A stretch of 64,000 bases of DNA from Phellopilus nigrolimitatus (lineage: Eukaryota > Basidiomycota > Agaricomycetes > Hymenochaetales > Hymenochaetaceae): contig JAJOHG010000002.1 in assembly GCA_021029095.1 (NCBI GenBank), forward strand, positions 1,178,001 to 1,242,000, in the 5' to 3' direction. Shown here in pieces: positions 1-13,689 of the stretch (position 1 is its first letter; each line of letters begins with the position of its first letter). A program made the translations under genes and the position numbers. Under the pieces are notes generated by a model. It worked only from the letters and a program-made list of their open reading frames with translations. It did no database searches and was not told where the DNA came from.

Positions 1-1724
1 ACATGCGCGGGATGGTGCTCGGAGAAAGTCCGCCGTTCGTCCAGCGCGAGCCTGCAGCCGCGGTCGGGTCGAATAGGGCTGGCTGCATGACAGGGTTGTC
101 GGCGTACGACTGCCCGATAGACCAGGACGTGTTGCCGTATCCAGAGACACCGGTATTAGCTCCGTTGAAGCAGAGAATCTTTCCGGTAGGCAATAGAACT
201 AAGCTGGTCATAGCACGACCTGTAGAAAGAGCATCTTCCTGTTGGTATGATCCAGAAAGATCCGGCGAGATTTTGACACATGAGCTTGAGGCAGGGTACT
301 GTGCAACATTCCAGTTCTCCGTCCATCTAAGCAAGTAATTTCGTCAACGTTAAATAATTAATCCAAGGTATTGGGCCGGCTCACTGATCAGGTTGTAACT
401 GCGTGCCTCCACAGAACATGACTGTCGCAGTCCAATTATTTGCAGGCGTCAAGGGGAACATCACGGTACCAGCACTCGCCGGATACGTGCGCACCGCGTC
501 CGGGATGTCATCGAGAGGGTATTCGGTATTCGTGTTGTAATCAAGGATAGCCGTCGCCCAGTTCAGTTGAATAAGGAGGTTGCCAGAGGGGAGGAGGAAG
601 GTGATAGGGTATAAGTTGGCCGGAAGAGTCGTTGTTAAGAGTGGCGAACTGATGGGAGCCCCGCGCGATGGAAAGAACTCGTACGTCGGGTTGTTGTTGG
701 CCTCGGAGTTGACGTAGCCGCCCCACTGATCCCCACCAATCTGATGAAGCATTATTTATTTTTTCAAGAAAAAAGAAGCGGCTGAGTCAATAAAACCTAC
801 GATGAAAATACTGCCGTCTGCCAGAGTTTCTCTGCGATTAAGCTTGAGAAACCAGTCGTTCTAGTCTAAAACAATAACTAAAACTTACACGGAGGGGTAC
901 CATCTCCGGGTCGTCATAGCGTTATCGCTATGTACTACCCAGTCGCAGCTCCCATCATCACAAGGATTTAGAAGACTGGGATAAAGTTGAAAATTCCGAT
1001 TGAGCAAGTATAACAGAATATGAAGCATACCGAAGAGACTGGCCCCCATCTGGATCATCATAAGGTGCACCGCCGTTTTGACTGTTAGCCGTTAAACCTG
1101 GGTGCATGACATGCCATTCACATCAGGTTTTTTTGTTTTGCTTCAAGACGTCTGTAGGCGAACATACCTCCCCAAGTCACAGCCTGATTTCCTCCTGCGT
1201 TTACCCACGTCCCATTACCCAGAACCGCTCCTCCCTAACGAGAGTTAATACACGGTTAGACAATAGCTTTAAGCAACACATACAGCACAAAAGGAGTTAG
1301 TAACTGCGTCCATGGCTCGGGCCGTGTCAGAGCCCACAGCATACTCTGAAGTTCACAGGAATAAGAATTCGCCACATATCAAGTAAAAAAGTCGAGAACG
1401 AACCAGCAGCCCAGGCCGGATGGCCATTAATCTGAGTGGGGTTGTTTTCTACCTTGTCGACAATGTAGACCTTGTCAAGGGTCCCAAGAAACATCTGGCG
1501 GCGGCGGTTAACACGCTGTGCACACGGTGACTAGACGTGAGAGTGCAGTGCACCTGCTGCGCGCTGGCTATGGAGCTCCCCACTATTTCGTAGGTGCCAA
1601 TGGTGCCAGTGCGTTGTGGCTGGCCAGGGGAAGCCTGGGTCGAGGACTGCGCCCAAGCTGCGTTGGCGGCGACGAGGCACGCGACGAGCTTGGAGCTGCT
1701 CGGGTGTGCATTGAGAGAGACCAT
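1..1724 (-). CDS. Copper-radical oxidase (glyoxal oxidase family), N-terminal part
   Basis: Secreted mononuclear copper enzyme that oxidises aldehydes such as glyoxal to acids and yields H2O2, which in wood-decay fungi feeds extracellular peroxidases. The start at 1724 (MVSLNAHPSSSKLVAC) opens a signal peptide ending near AWAQ. Successive exons, joined over short introns, read SAQQ-MFLGTLDKVYIVDK, NNPTQINGHPAWAA, GGAVLGNGTWVNAGGNQAV, LLNPCDDGSCDW, MTTRRWYPSVETLADGSIF, GGDQWGGYVNSEANNNPTYE and TYPASAGTVMFPLTP. All are hallmarks of the Glyoxal_oxid_N domain. The Cys in NPCDD and the Tyr in GGYVN match the family residues of the Tyr-Cys cofactor region (known from the family, not shown here). 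About half the usual ~550-residue protein is present; the distal Tyr/His copper ligands and the C-terminal domain lie beyond base 1. Galactose oxidase is excluded by the motif set; the substrate cannot be told. Confidence 0.9.
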
Positions 1725-3477
1725 CGCAAAGGAGCGGGAGCAAGAAAGTCGAGACCAAGAAGGGAGAAAAGAGCGGAATTCCGACGAAGTCGACGTCGAC
1801 GAGACAGGGGAAGGGGGAGGCGAAGAGCGAAAATGAAGCGGGGGAGATGGGTGCTGTGCATATTTCAAGCCCGCAGAGAAGTCAAATGGAGGCTTGGCTG
1901 ATCCTGATTTGTCAGCAGCGCGCGTCGGCGCATAGAACCGAATTCTTGATCCCGCTTCTCAGCGGCCATCATCCCCGTGTAGAAAATATTCCAAGCGAAA
2001 AAAATGACGACCTCCTCGAGTCGAATGCAATGACTTTCTTGTTGTTTATTTCTTCTTTTAAAAAAAAAAAGTTTTAAGAAGAGCATGTCGGGATCGTCGA
2101 GAAGACGAGACGAGAAGAGAAGAGAAGAGGACGTCGTCGGGAACCGACTATTACCAAATGCGGGATACATGTAGAGAACTCGAAACGACCGACGGCTATC
2201 GTCTTTCCATCACCTCTGCTAGGGACACGCCGTCCTCACGAAGCGGTTTACACTTAATTTACCCTCCCACAACATGTCTTTTAACCGACAGTATCGCATC
2301 TTGACTTCTCTGAAAGGATCGGATACAGACAATTCTCATGCCCCAAGGAGAACAACACTCGGAAGACATGCTGAGTACGGCATTGACAAGAACGGGCAGC
2401 TTGTTCTGCTCCGTCTATACAATTGCCTGTATGTGTCAACAGGAGCCGATCAATATTGCCCTTCCGTGGCTGAGGTGGTTACGGGTACCGATTTGTTCGA
2501 GTATGGGCAGCAAGCGCGTTGCCATTGGCGTTGATGTTGATGCGCTTTATCCACGCCGGGTCCTCGAGTCGTGCGGCCAACTTAACTTCCGAAGAATGCG
2601 GAATGTGCATGCACACGTGCTGCCTTCAAACAGCCGATTCTAGTCTGTCCAGAGTGCTCTTCCGTTCAATTCCACCCATGGATAATGGGATGCCGTTCTA
2701 AGCAATTGTAGGCTATACATAATCTTGGGTGCTCATTGTTCGGGGCCCTTTCTTTAACTCGCTGCGGGGCTGTTCTCGTCTTTCGTATTGTCGGAAAAAC
2801 GTGGTCCGATTCGGTTGGGATCACGAAACGCGCTCCGCTCCTTTCTCGAGCCAACTCTACTCATACTGTTATTTATCCGCAAAGTCTACGGGAATCACCC
2901 AACTCACAGCATTTCACATCCTCTCCGTCCATCCTATGTGTACAGGTGGCCTTGGAGGCGCCGTTCCCCTGACGCTCATATCCGCTTCAATTCAATTCCA
3001 GGCGTATCCCTGGCACTCCTTTACGTCGTCATCACCAGTGCCAAATTCCGTCTGCACATACAGCACTGCACCGCATCTTCATGCACATGTCCCTCGAAAC
3101 TATCTCTCTTGCTGAAGTGGCTTCGTGCATCTAAGTTCGCAACCGGAATGTGGTCGTAATGCTCGCCTCGCTAGCTTCGTGAATGTAATATCCGAACCAA
3201 TTTTTGCGGGACTCAAGACTACATGTTGCATATTTTCTCCTCAGACTCTCAGAAACTGTCAAGTCCCCTTCACTTAACAACAAAGCACTGAAGTCTGTTC
3301 AAAATGCAAAGATTGGTATCAAAAGTTAACAACATACAATGGATGCTTCTAAATCTACGATTAGTATGCGATGCGACAACATGTAATGCAAGAGGACAGG
3401 GAAAATCCTCGAATAAAGTATCTGGTATCAAAGTAAAACAAAATAATGAGTGGTATCCGGTATTATGCAAAGGATGG
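1725..3477. other. Intergenic, no supported gene
   Basis: Spacer between the copper-radical oxidase start and the 3' end of the receptor gene. It holds a short purine run (GAGAAG repeats, about 2100-2125) and several open frames of 60-130 codons, none with a recognisable motif, signal peptide or consistent exon structure. The part next to 1724 should carry the oxidase promoter; no clear TATA box was found. Confidence 0.5.
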
Positions 3478-5594
3478 TCATGGCTCATGGTCGCTTCGTT
3501 CTGTCGTCCGCCACACCGCAGAGAGCTCGTTCTCGCTGAGGAACTGCTCGCTCAGCGGCTGTGTCGAAGAAGTAGTGATAATTTCCCGTTCGTGCGCCTG
3601 CCGCACTTCGAAAGCAGGCAAAAGGGAATCAGGCGCTCCGCGCCTGGGGAGCTCGACGTCCCTGTGGGACAGCGCCCCGCCAGCGAAGTCGGGCGCGTCC
3701 AGAGAGTACGCCGCCTTCGTGTGCGCGCCCGTCTCGTCCGAGATGCGGAACGCGCCGCTCTGTTCGTGGTCGACCATGAGCATCCCGCTGCCGAGGCTCA
3801 TCGAGCCGATGTCGTGCTCGCCGTCGCCCTCATACTCCGTCGTAGACCCCAGCGCGCGGGGGTCGGATTTGGGGTACGCGCCGTACGCCGCGTACAAGTC
3901 GGAGGCGTCGTCCTGCGAGGGCCGATACGCGTGCGTGTCGCGCGACGACGAGCGCGAGGGCGTCGTCATGCGGCCCTTGTCGTGCAGCCGGCGCCGCCGT
4001 CTTGTGCGCCCGCGACCATTCTGCCTGGCGCTTGCGGGGGAGTCCGGCCCTAGCTCGACGTCTACGAGGCCTTCATTCCGCGCGCGGGAGCTGGTCGGAT
4101 ACGGGTCGGGCTCGGAGTCGAAGAGAAGGAGGTTGGGGCGCGTTAAGAGGAGGAGGAGAACATTAAGGGCACCAGAGAGGCCGAAAATACATATGACGGC
4201 GAAGGTCGCTGCAGAGGGAACGGAGTTCATCCCACTTCGCGAGAAGGACATCCAGCGTGTTACAGTGAGTGGGAGTATAATGATTGAGTATACGAAAGGA
4301 TACCTTCGGATTTCAGGCTTCAGCTATCAACCCCGATTTTCGAAAGAGAAAGAAAACTCTTACCCAAGAATGGTTAATGACAGAGATGGGGGCCTGTCGC
4401 GTGCGTTCTCCTCCTCCGATAGAGCCTTCGGCCTTATACGAAGTTTTATCTTCCACCAGTGCGTTTTGTCAACAGTCATGTACCCATTTCCCCATAGGAA
4501 GAGCGGGACATAAACTAGGATAGATACGAATAACGTCAGCCACAACCAGAAGTACTCCCCTAGATAATAATTACTGTCAGCCAAAGCCAGAAAATAAACA
4601 GTGTCGCGCAAAGCCAAAAGCACTTGCCAAGAATTTGTTCTGTCGAAAAACGAGTGTCGATCCAGCACCAGAACTAATGTACACATTGTTAGTTTGACTG
4701 TTAATCGGCCCTTGAACGATTACGCACGGGTGTTGGGACATAATATGTAGAGCCTCCGTTGACTCCTGCCGCAATAGCGACGAAAAGAATGACAAACAAC
4801 CAAATGAAAGCAACGACAGCAATGGCTGGCCTCATACTATGTACGAACTTGCGGAAGCATACTGCAATGAATGTCTGTAATGCGATGGCCTACGGACAAA
4901 GGGGCGAGATCGTAAACACTCTTGTTTTTGATGGATTTTGAAATCGGTGCTTACCAGAGTGCTCATTGCTACGCTCGTTTCTCCCAACTGCTGAATTGCG
5001 CCTTTAACAGAGTATATGCGTAAGGGGATGCGTTCCTAATTCGACCGAAATTAAGGTACCTTGTGCTGTACAGTATGTCCCGATCTGGACAAAACCTGTA
5101 TTGGCCCATCTGATATTCATCGCTGCACCAGTAGCTTGCAGTAGGTCTGCGGCAAAGAGCGAAAGCTGCGGAGTATACATGAGGACCGAATCCATCGTGC
5201 ACATGCATTAAGGCGCACCATGAGGAGATCTGCGGGTTCTTGTACGAGTCTCCTCTGCTCCTCGGGGGGCCTCTTCGAATTCCGATAGACATTACGCTGA
5301 AGTTCAGACCATCCTGAGTGGATCTCACCGACGATAGGGAATCCGCACTCACTATGACAAAGACGACGAGAGTGAAGATACTCAGGAGCGAAATCAGACC
5401 AGACTCCGCATCCAGCTATCGTCGCATATTATCCAAGTCAGATACAGTCGCATAGAGTCACGTGCGGAAACACGTACAGCCACACCGATGCTCTGACCTC
5501 TTGTTAGACATGTCCTCACGTCTTGAAGAGTAGTGCACTGATCGTCTGACATGCTCGGAGTCGATGCAGCCGCCGCCCACTCGGGGAGCAGCAC
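3478..5594 (-). CDS. Seven-transmembrane G-protein-coupled receptor (Git3/cAMP-receptor-like)
   Basis: Probable plasma-membrane receptor signalling through a heterotrimeric G protein; the ligand is unknown. Translating across short introns gives a chain of helices: TM1 LISLLSIFTLVVFVIV, then a TM2/TM3 block with LFAADLLQATGAAMN and GTYCTAQG, then ALQTFIAVCFRKF, IAVVAFIWLFVILFVAI, FWCWID, EYFWLWLTLFVSILVYVPLF, YPFVYSIIILPLTVTRW and AATFAVICIFGLSGALNVLL. The FWCWI and QG motifs are typical of this fungal class. A hydrophilic Ser/Asp-rich cytoplasmic tail of about 200 residues follows. The start is either 5594 or the Met at 5552 (MSDDQC); exon 1 joins at a GTACGTG donor (5477) to LDAESGLI. One intron (4560-4627) needs a GC donor. 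Assignment to the Git3/CAR class is inference from motif style. Confidence 0.75.
4560..4627 (-). other. GC-AG intron in the receptor gene
   Basis: The only splice that joins the exon ending in FSTEQILG to the exon EYFWLWLTLF in frame uses TTG|GCAAGT as donor and ATCTAG as acceptor (68 nt). GCAAGT is the usual strong context of non-canonical GC donors. The nearby GT (GTGCTT, three bases further in) would put the next exon out of frame. Confidence 0.7.
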
Positions 5595-6127
5595 TGAAGA
5601 AAGAAAGCAGATGGAGAGATAGTAGTAGCTGATAGAGAGACGTATGCTTAGGAAAGCACCGAGCTAAAGGCTGTGATAAGTGGAACAGAATCCAGGCACA
5701 TATTGGATAATAGTTTTTTTTTGTTCCAGATGTCAAGGAGACGTAACGAAAACGCCGGAGACATCATGTAACCACGCAGCACGACTTGCCCGATCTGGCT
5801 TTTCGCGATGTTTAGAGTTAGGTTTGGTCCAAAACGTCAAAAGTGTAATATCATAGAATCAAAAGAAGTCGATAATAACATTTGCGTCTTTCGCGCGGGT
5901 GAGAAAGGAAGCACTGAAAAGCACCCGGTGATTTTGCGTCGTACTCCGCTTCAGAAAATTAGAGCTGTAATTTTGTGCGTACGTACTCGTCCTCAGGCAG
6001 ACCGACGTCCCCCGCAACGACGTGGAGTCAGGAGCAAATTGAGCGCTTTGCCGTACCTCGAATACGACGCCTACCGAAGCTCATATATGTCTGCAATACC
6101 TCACAACACGTTGGATTGAACTTGGTG
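5595..6127. other. Intergenic spacer
   Basis: Lies between the receptor start and the 3' end of AFG1. It contains a T-run near 5711-5719 (minus-strand A-run) and no open frame with recognisable content. It should hold the receptor promoter. Confidence 0.5.
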
Positions 6128-8494
6128 TCATGGTTTATCTCTGCTTCTGTCAAAACCCTTCACCCCTCTCCCCCATTTGCCTGCTTTCTTCCCCCAGTCT
6201 TCTCGCACGCCCCACACGTGACCCTCGCTCAGGCGAGGCGCACTCGGGCGCTCCGTAATGTTCCCGTAACCAGCCTCAACTTTGTCGACGAGGTCGCTGG
6301 GACAGTCCGAGCTATCAGCGGCAGAACTGTTGTGCAACTCCGGTGTCAAGCGAATGCCAGACGCTGGGCTAGGATTCTCCCATTTTCTATTGTCCGGCGA
6401 AAGTGGATTCCATTGTTCCGTTTTTGTGTACTGGCTGCTCGTCATCTCGATGAGACGCGACAGTGCCCGTTTGTAGGCAAACCGTTCTTCTTCGCCTGCG
6501 TCCCAATTTGTCAGTCAAGGCCAATTGCTTTCTAAGATAAACGCGTCCCATACCCGAAAAAATGGAGAGTGAGTCCAGTGTAACCGGGGAGGCTGCTGGT
6601 CTTTCAGGCATGTTCTCATACGAAGATACGTTCGGTCGGAAGGCCTCGCGCGACTCAGAGAACGATTCGGCCATGATCGGATCGTCGAATGACGTCTTAT
6701 GGCCAGTCGTGTCGCTAGACTCGGAAGCGATACCGTCTGGAAAGAACAGACTATCGGGTTCGGCCTCTGCCAGCGCAATAACGCGACATCTGGATTCATA
6801 TAATGCATCGATGAGGGTGATGAACCTTCGACTCTCGTTCTTTGCCGACACGTGCAGAATGGGTATGGAGACGATGACCACGGTTCGATAGGCCGAAGCA
6901 ATAGTGAGGTAGTCAGCAGGACCCAAGGACTAAGTTAATCAAATTTAGCTAGAGCAGCAATAGGATTCATAAACATGCTGACCTCTTCGCAGAGTTCCGA
7001 GAAAGTGAATTCGCAGAGATTTCTAAATGATCGCGGGATAGTAAGCTGTCGGCCGAACACACTTAGATCGCACCTAACACCTGTTATACCGGCACAGTGT
7101 TATCATGGGTTCGAGACCTGACTAGATTCATTTAAAAATCACCTGGTTCGTCAGCGGTCACCTGTTTCACTATCTCTCGAAACTCGCGTTCTTGCTTCAT
7201 CGTGAACCACATCGACCCGTCCGCTCCTGCGGCCCTTTCCCTTCGCCAGTCGTTCTTGCCAAGCATCGTATGCACAGGACAGCGCACCTTAAGCGCTTCC
7301 ACAAATGGCTCGAGGCGCTCGCGCTGCACCCCGTGCCTGTACAAATCGTCCGGAACTTTATTTGACGAGGCGACCACCACACCGCCCATGCGCCAAAACC
7401 ATGCGAGCACATCCGCAAGGAGGCCTGCGCTCGAGACGTCAAGTAGCTGCAGTTCATCGAATACCAGGAGCCAATGCTGGAGGATAAGCCGATGCGCAAT
7501 AACGAATGGGATTGGCGGCTCCGAGGGCTGGGAGAGTATTCGCGAAGAGGCAGACTTCCAAGAAGCGGGCAGAGCACCGGAATTCAGAAGGCTTCGCCAG
7601 CGCTCGTGTACGGCCTTGGTCCAAAGAGGCCTTCCAGTTTCCTCTTTCTCGTCCCTTTTGCCTAAATCTGAATAGGAAAGAGCTTGGCGCCTCTGTGTTT
7701 CCTCCCATACGGCGCGGTAAATTTCAAGGACGAGCTGATTGTAATGCTTTCGCGTTTTGTACGGAGTAGGCACTATCGAGAACCAAAGATCTATCAGAAA
7801 GCTTTTGCCGCATCCGGGTGGACCCGTGAGGAGCAGGCCCTACAGCAGCAGAAACTTATGAATACAGACGCTGCAGCGAGCCCAGAATGCGATCAATCCA
7901 CCTTCGGGGTCCGTAGCTCGGCCAGTTCTTCTGCGTGAGAGCGCCGCCTTGTGAGAGACTTCATGCTAGCAAAGCTCGAATTCTCGGACAGCACTGGCCC
8001 TGAAGCCGAATACCAAGGCTTGTCCCTTGTTCCATCTCCCGGAGCTGTTGCCGAGACAGGCTCTTCTGAGAGTTGCTCTGCCGGGGAGAGATAGTATCGC
8101 GGCGCAAACGCGGGTGGAGCATAGTCTTGAAGCGTTTTCTGTAGTCTCCGAAGCTGATAGCGGGTGACCCAGGGGAAGATATGAGCTTAATGACAAGACG
8201 GCACAGAGCGATGTCGAGACGAACCTCTAGTACTACGCGAATCTGGTCTTCGGAGAATTTTATGCGACCTGCAGTCACCAAGCCCCGATAGACATCAAGC
8301 AAATCTGTCTGCTGAGGCAACTGTGTTTTCTGTGCAAGACTTGACCGGCTGGAAGAGCGGAGTAGGTAGGGGGTGAGAACATTCGGTCGCAAGTGTAGTC
8401 TACCAGTAGTGATAGAGGCTCTACAGGGCACCAGATCTTGAAGGGGAAAAAATGTTTGACGAGTTATTCTCTTTGTCAGTGGCTCCTTGAGCAT
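6128..8494 (-). CDS. AFG1: AFG1/LACE1-type mitochondrial AAA ATPase
   Basis: P-loop ATPase of the mitochondrial inner compartment, linked in yeast and mammals to turnover of mitochondrially encoded respiratory subunits. The N-terminus (start 8494, MLKEPLTKRITRQTFF) is rich in Arg/Ser/Leu and lacks acidic residues, as in a mitochondrial presequence. Then come TDLLDVYRGLVTAGRIKFSE, Walker A GPPGCGKS (after an intron ending GCTGTAG), the Walker B region LLVFDELQLLDV, and the sensor block VVVASSNKVPDDLYRHGVQ. The family tail LGPADYLTIA, ESRRFITLIDALYE and GEEERFAYKRALSRLIEM comes last. All joins keep frame. A Gly/Ser-rich, poorly conserved tail ends at 6128. Length near 600 residues is slightly above the family norm. 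No key residue is missing. Confidence 0.93.
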
Positions 8495-9320
8495 GTTTTA
8501 ATATAACGAATTTACGATCAGAAGCGATGACGGATCACTGGAGATGATGGTGGTCGGATGCAAGCCGGAAGTCCACCTGCGGCGGCGGCGCGACGGGTAT
8601 GTACATGTACCGGTGCTACCTTGAACATTTCTTTTTTTCTTTCTTTCACGCGCAATAATCGATCCGATCACGATAATAGACAGTACGGGATCCTGATTAT
8701 TATTCACGACAATTATACACGGTATATCACATTTCCAGTCAGTCCATTCGAGGGCGACGACAAATAAGCAATCGACAGGAGAAGATTCGCAGAGCAAGGA
8801 TGATAAGTATTTGCAGTCGGAGTAGAGTAGGTGGCAGGATCATTATGTGTCTACGTAAGGGAGGTTGGAAGGAGTTCGAGGTCAGGAAAAAAAGACGTAA
8901 GGAAATGGAGAGAAGGAAATGGAGAGAAGGAAAGTCGAGTCCGCATGGCAAGTTAATAAAAGAAATCGAAGGGAGAAAAGAGAAATCAGGAGAAAGAGAA
9001 AGAGTAAACAAACTGAGGTTGAGTAGATATAACAATGGAGACGGATCAGAGATGGTAATACAGAGCTTTCGTGTAAAGCAGTCTGGACCAGACAATGGAA
9101 GAATGGAAAAGGAAAGGGAACTCAGACGTGCTGAACAGGGGAATCAATGCAGTGATGCAGGTAAAATAGGATGAATGTGGAGCAAGGGACGCAGGAGTAT
9201 AAAAACAAAGACGAAGCTCCTGATTCCTGATACGTCCATGCTCGTGACAATGCTGCTGAGACAACAGAGAAAACAACCAACTGACAACAACCTCGTTCCG
9301 TACCTAGCTCATTCCTACTC
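8495..9320. other. Intergenic, purine-rich on the plus strand
   Basis: Promoter side of AFG1 and 3' flank of the HSP20-like gene. From about 8860 to 9180 the plus strand is strongly purine-rich (GAGAAGGAAA runs), so open frames there are low-complexity artefacts. It contains the short tandem repeat at 8898-8934. Confidence 0.55.
8898..8934. repeat. 14-bp tandem repeat (AAGGAAATGGAGAG)
   Basis: Two full copies and a partial third copy of AAGGAAATGGAGAG occur in direct succession in a purine-rich spacer. Non-coding. Confidence 0.7.
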
Positions 9321-11013
9321 TTAATTTCCAACCCAGGTAACAGGTATAACCTTCCGAGGGACGAGGACTCGAAGATGATCCCCATCGAATTCAGCACGGA
9401 CGCGTGTCAGGTCTGCATCGTAGCCAAACGATATACGTCGCTCGAAGTGCCCTGAGCAGAAAAGAATGTATGAGCTCATTTTCCGTCCTTTCACTGAGAA
9501 GACATACCACCACCCGCTTCCCATGAGTCGGCCGCAATATGCAATATACGGCGCCGCCGCGTTGAGAGCATACTGAAGGACCACATCAGACTAAAGATGT
9601 TTAAGGAATGAAAATCAACAGTTTAACGTACATGCAGTCTCTTCTATAACCCGGTAGTTTGACAATAAGTCTGTACTCCGCGTCTGTCGTTTCCACCGCA
9701 ATGAAACTGCTTGCAGGAGCTGGTGCATGACTCAGGAAAGGCTCGTGAGGAGCGCTTTGCCGTTTCCCTTCTTTCGTGTCACTTTTTCCGTCGTCCATGT
9801 CATCCATTGAAGAATACGGAGGTGGAGGCGGTGTGTGGACCGTCGGAGGCGTGGGGGGCGGCATGGATGAGCTTGCCGAGCTGTTCTGCGATGAAACTGA
9901 GACAGACGTTGACACAGTAGACGTGGAACCTGCTGCAGAGACGCGTCCAAAGCGACGTCCATGCCGATCGACTGATTCAAACAATGCCGACAAAGAGTTG
10001 AGTGGCGAAGGCGCTCGTCTATGCAGAGCCCTAGGATCGTGGGAGTAAGACGAGCTGCAAGCAGGCGAGTCCGTGTCTATGCTAGAGTGTCCCGCGGATT
10101 CCGAAGACGAGTCAAAATTCGACTGCACCGTTTCGGAGACACTCGGCAGACCCGAGTTAGGTTGTTGCTGTGTTGAGGTCGTAGCAGGTAACGCAAAGAA
10201 GGGCATCTGGGATGGTAGCGGTAGACTCAACGTCGACGAGGGGCGGGTCGGTGTTGGTGCTTGAATTCCTCCGTGTCGCTGATCATCCAGGATGTAGGGC
10301 GAGTACGGCGTCGGCAATGACTGATGGTGGTCAATTGGTGGCGGATGCTCTCGCCCTTTACCCTTCGGGGGAGATGACAGTAGATGCGGACGTAGATGGT
10401 CGCTATCCCAAATGCCCGCATTGCGTTGATCGCGATTTGACTCGGCTGGGTTCCGCGGGCTGCCAGCACCCTCGCTGCCGTATTTATACGTCATTGTGCT
10501 GGTTGACGCAGGTGCGCCGTCTGCCGTGCTCATAGGGGACGGCAGACGACTTGGATCCGTACTGTGAAAGCCTTCGTCGTTTTTACCCACTGTGCGGGAC
10601 AGTGGCACATCTGAACGACAAGAAGGTACGTCCGCCTGGGGAAGGGGACACGGACTCGGGGGGCACGATATAGCAGAGACAATGGACTCAGAGTTGCTTC
10701 CTGAAAATGACGACGGACGACGAACAAGCGCGTCGCTCGAGTGGTGGTGGGCAGGAAAGGAACCTCGCGAGGAGTAGTCGGAAGAAGCGTGCCTTTTACT
10801 GTAGCTCGACCGACGGAGAGGATCCGCAGGTCGCCCTAGCCGGCTATCTCTGCTCAAGTCGAGTTCAGCGGGATGATCTGGACAAGGAGTCAGTACTACG
10901 GTCGTCAAGGACAGGAGTGATGAGTGATTTAAAATGAAGGTCAAAATTTTGAAGCGACAAGAGATGATCATCCGGAAAAATGACGAATGCGGGTTTTCCC
11001 TGGCTTTCCACAA
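9321..11013 (-). CDS. HSP20-like (alpha-crystallin domain) protein with long disordered N-terminus
   Basis: About 530 residues. The first ~450 are Ser/Pro-rich low complexity, including a MPPPTPPTVHTPPPPP stretch, and look disordered. The last ~90 form an alpha-crystallin/HSP20 fold: EYRLIVKLPGYRRD, then over an intron TRRRRILHIAADSWEAGG, then over a second intron GHFERRISFGYDADLTRV and DGDHLRVLVPRKVIPV. Both splice joins keep frame (41-nt intron with donor GTACGT; second donor GTATGT). Small heat-shock proteins hold unfolding proteins, but this architecture, with the domain at the extreme C-terminus behind a long linker, suggests a basidiomycete-specific protein whose role is not known. The N-terminal start is uncertain: residues 1-50 of the open frame may be intron or leader, and a Met further in could serve. 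Confidence 0.75.
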
Positions 11014-11672
11014 GAAACATTTTCCAGGGTCAGCTCATTTTCCGACAAATATCATCGTCAAGTATCATCGAAATATGCCATATGAAACCCCAAGTCTAAT
11101 TTAAACCCGCTTCCGGGCGAAGGTTGGAAGTGGAGGTGGCAGGAGCGAAATCTTACGGTAGTGATCTCGCACCGCGAAGCAATGTCAAGTGGAGTGCAAA
11201 CCAAACCGTACTCCTTCAAGGAATGCTGACGACGACTATTTCCCGCTGCACGAGCAGCTGGGCAGACAGCAGGATGGGTTTGCAGAAAGAGAAAAGATAA
11301 GAAGAAAAAGAGAAGTGCTCCAGCGGCGTGTGCTGGACCGGCTACTTCGCACCGCACGGCCGTCCGGAGAAAAGGCACCTTGCCCGATGTGGCGCATGGG
11401 GAAAGACTCACCAGGTACGCCGTATTGAAGGCGTGCGCGACGTTGAAGTTGGCAGCGGAGGAGATGGCAACAGCGACGACGACGACGGTGACGGTGATGA
11501 GGAGGAGGAAAGATCGGAACGATATGAAGCGAAGTTTCGTTCAACGTCGAAATTCATGGTGTGTTTGCAGCAACGTTACCCGGCTGAACAAGACGTCAGA
11601 GCACTATACGCGATTACGCGAGCATAACAAATGCAAATACTGATCTTTCCGTATATAGATCACACGCCACTG
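11014..11672. other. Intergenic spacer
   Basis: Between the HSP20-like gene and NKAP. A GA/AC-rich strip around 11460-11520 (GACGACGACGGTGACGG) creates open frames of acidic or His/Arg repeats on the two strands; none resembles a protein family. Confidence 0.45.
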
Positions 11673-13254
<1,582 letters not shown>

Positions 13255-13689
13255 GAACGGCGTTGAGTGAAGTTGAAGCCACGACGCGCAGTACGGTCAG
13301 AGCCGTGCGTGAGAATATTACATCATGCACATCCAAAAGATCTTCGGTTCCGAACTCTTGTTTTTGAAAGTGGCTTGCGAAAATTCGCTCGTAGGGAAGA
13401 CTACATTGCCTGCCTTGAAGGCTACCTATGTATGGTAAATAGTACGCATTGCAAGACTCTGACTTTTACGAATGTAACATCTCCGGGTGAACTCATATGT
13501 TCCCAATTCCAGAGACTCGTCAGGATTAGAAAAGAAAAGAAAATAGCATTGTAATTTAGAGGAATTTCCGGACTCCTAGCCTCTGGCTCTTTTGTCATTA
13601 GAATAACGATAGACGACGGCTACTCGAGATCTTTTATTCCCTTGTGACGAGCCAAAATGTAGCGAAGAACAGTACGATAGATCATGCCT
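13255..13689. other. Intergenic spacer
   Basis: 435 bp between the NKAP start and the FKBP stop; nothing coding or structured was recognised. Confidence 0.5.

Noticed and set aside
3304..4513. Plus-strand open frames of 249 and 355 codons
   Set aside because: They lie antisense to the receptor's GC-rich tail; Arg-rich composition without motifs shows they are shadows of the minus-strand gene.
7095..7130. GGTTCGAGACC, a match to a tRNA B box, near the end of an AFG1 intron
   Set aside because: No acceptor stem, A box or anticodon arm can be built around it; chance match.
8739..9095. 118-codon minus-strand open frame rich in Leu/Ser/Phe
   Set aside because: Arises from the purine-rich strip on the plus strand; no motif.
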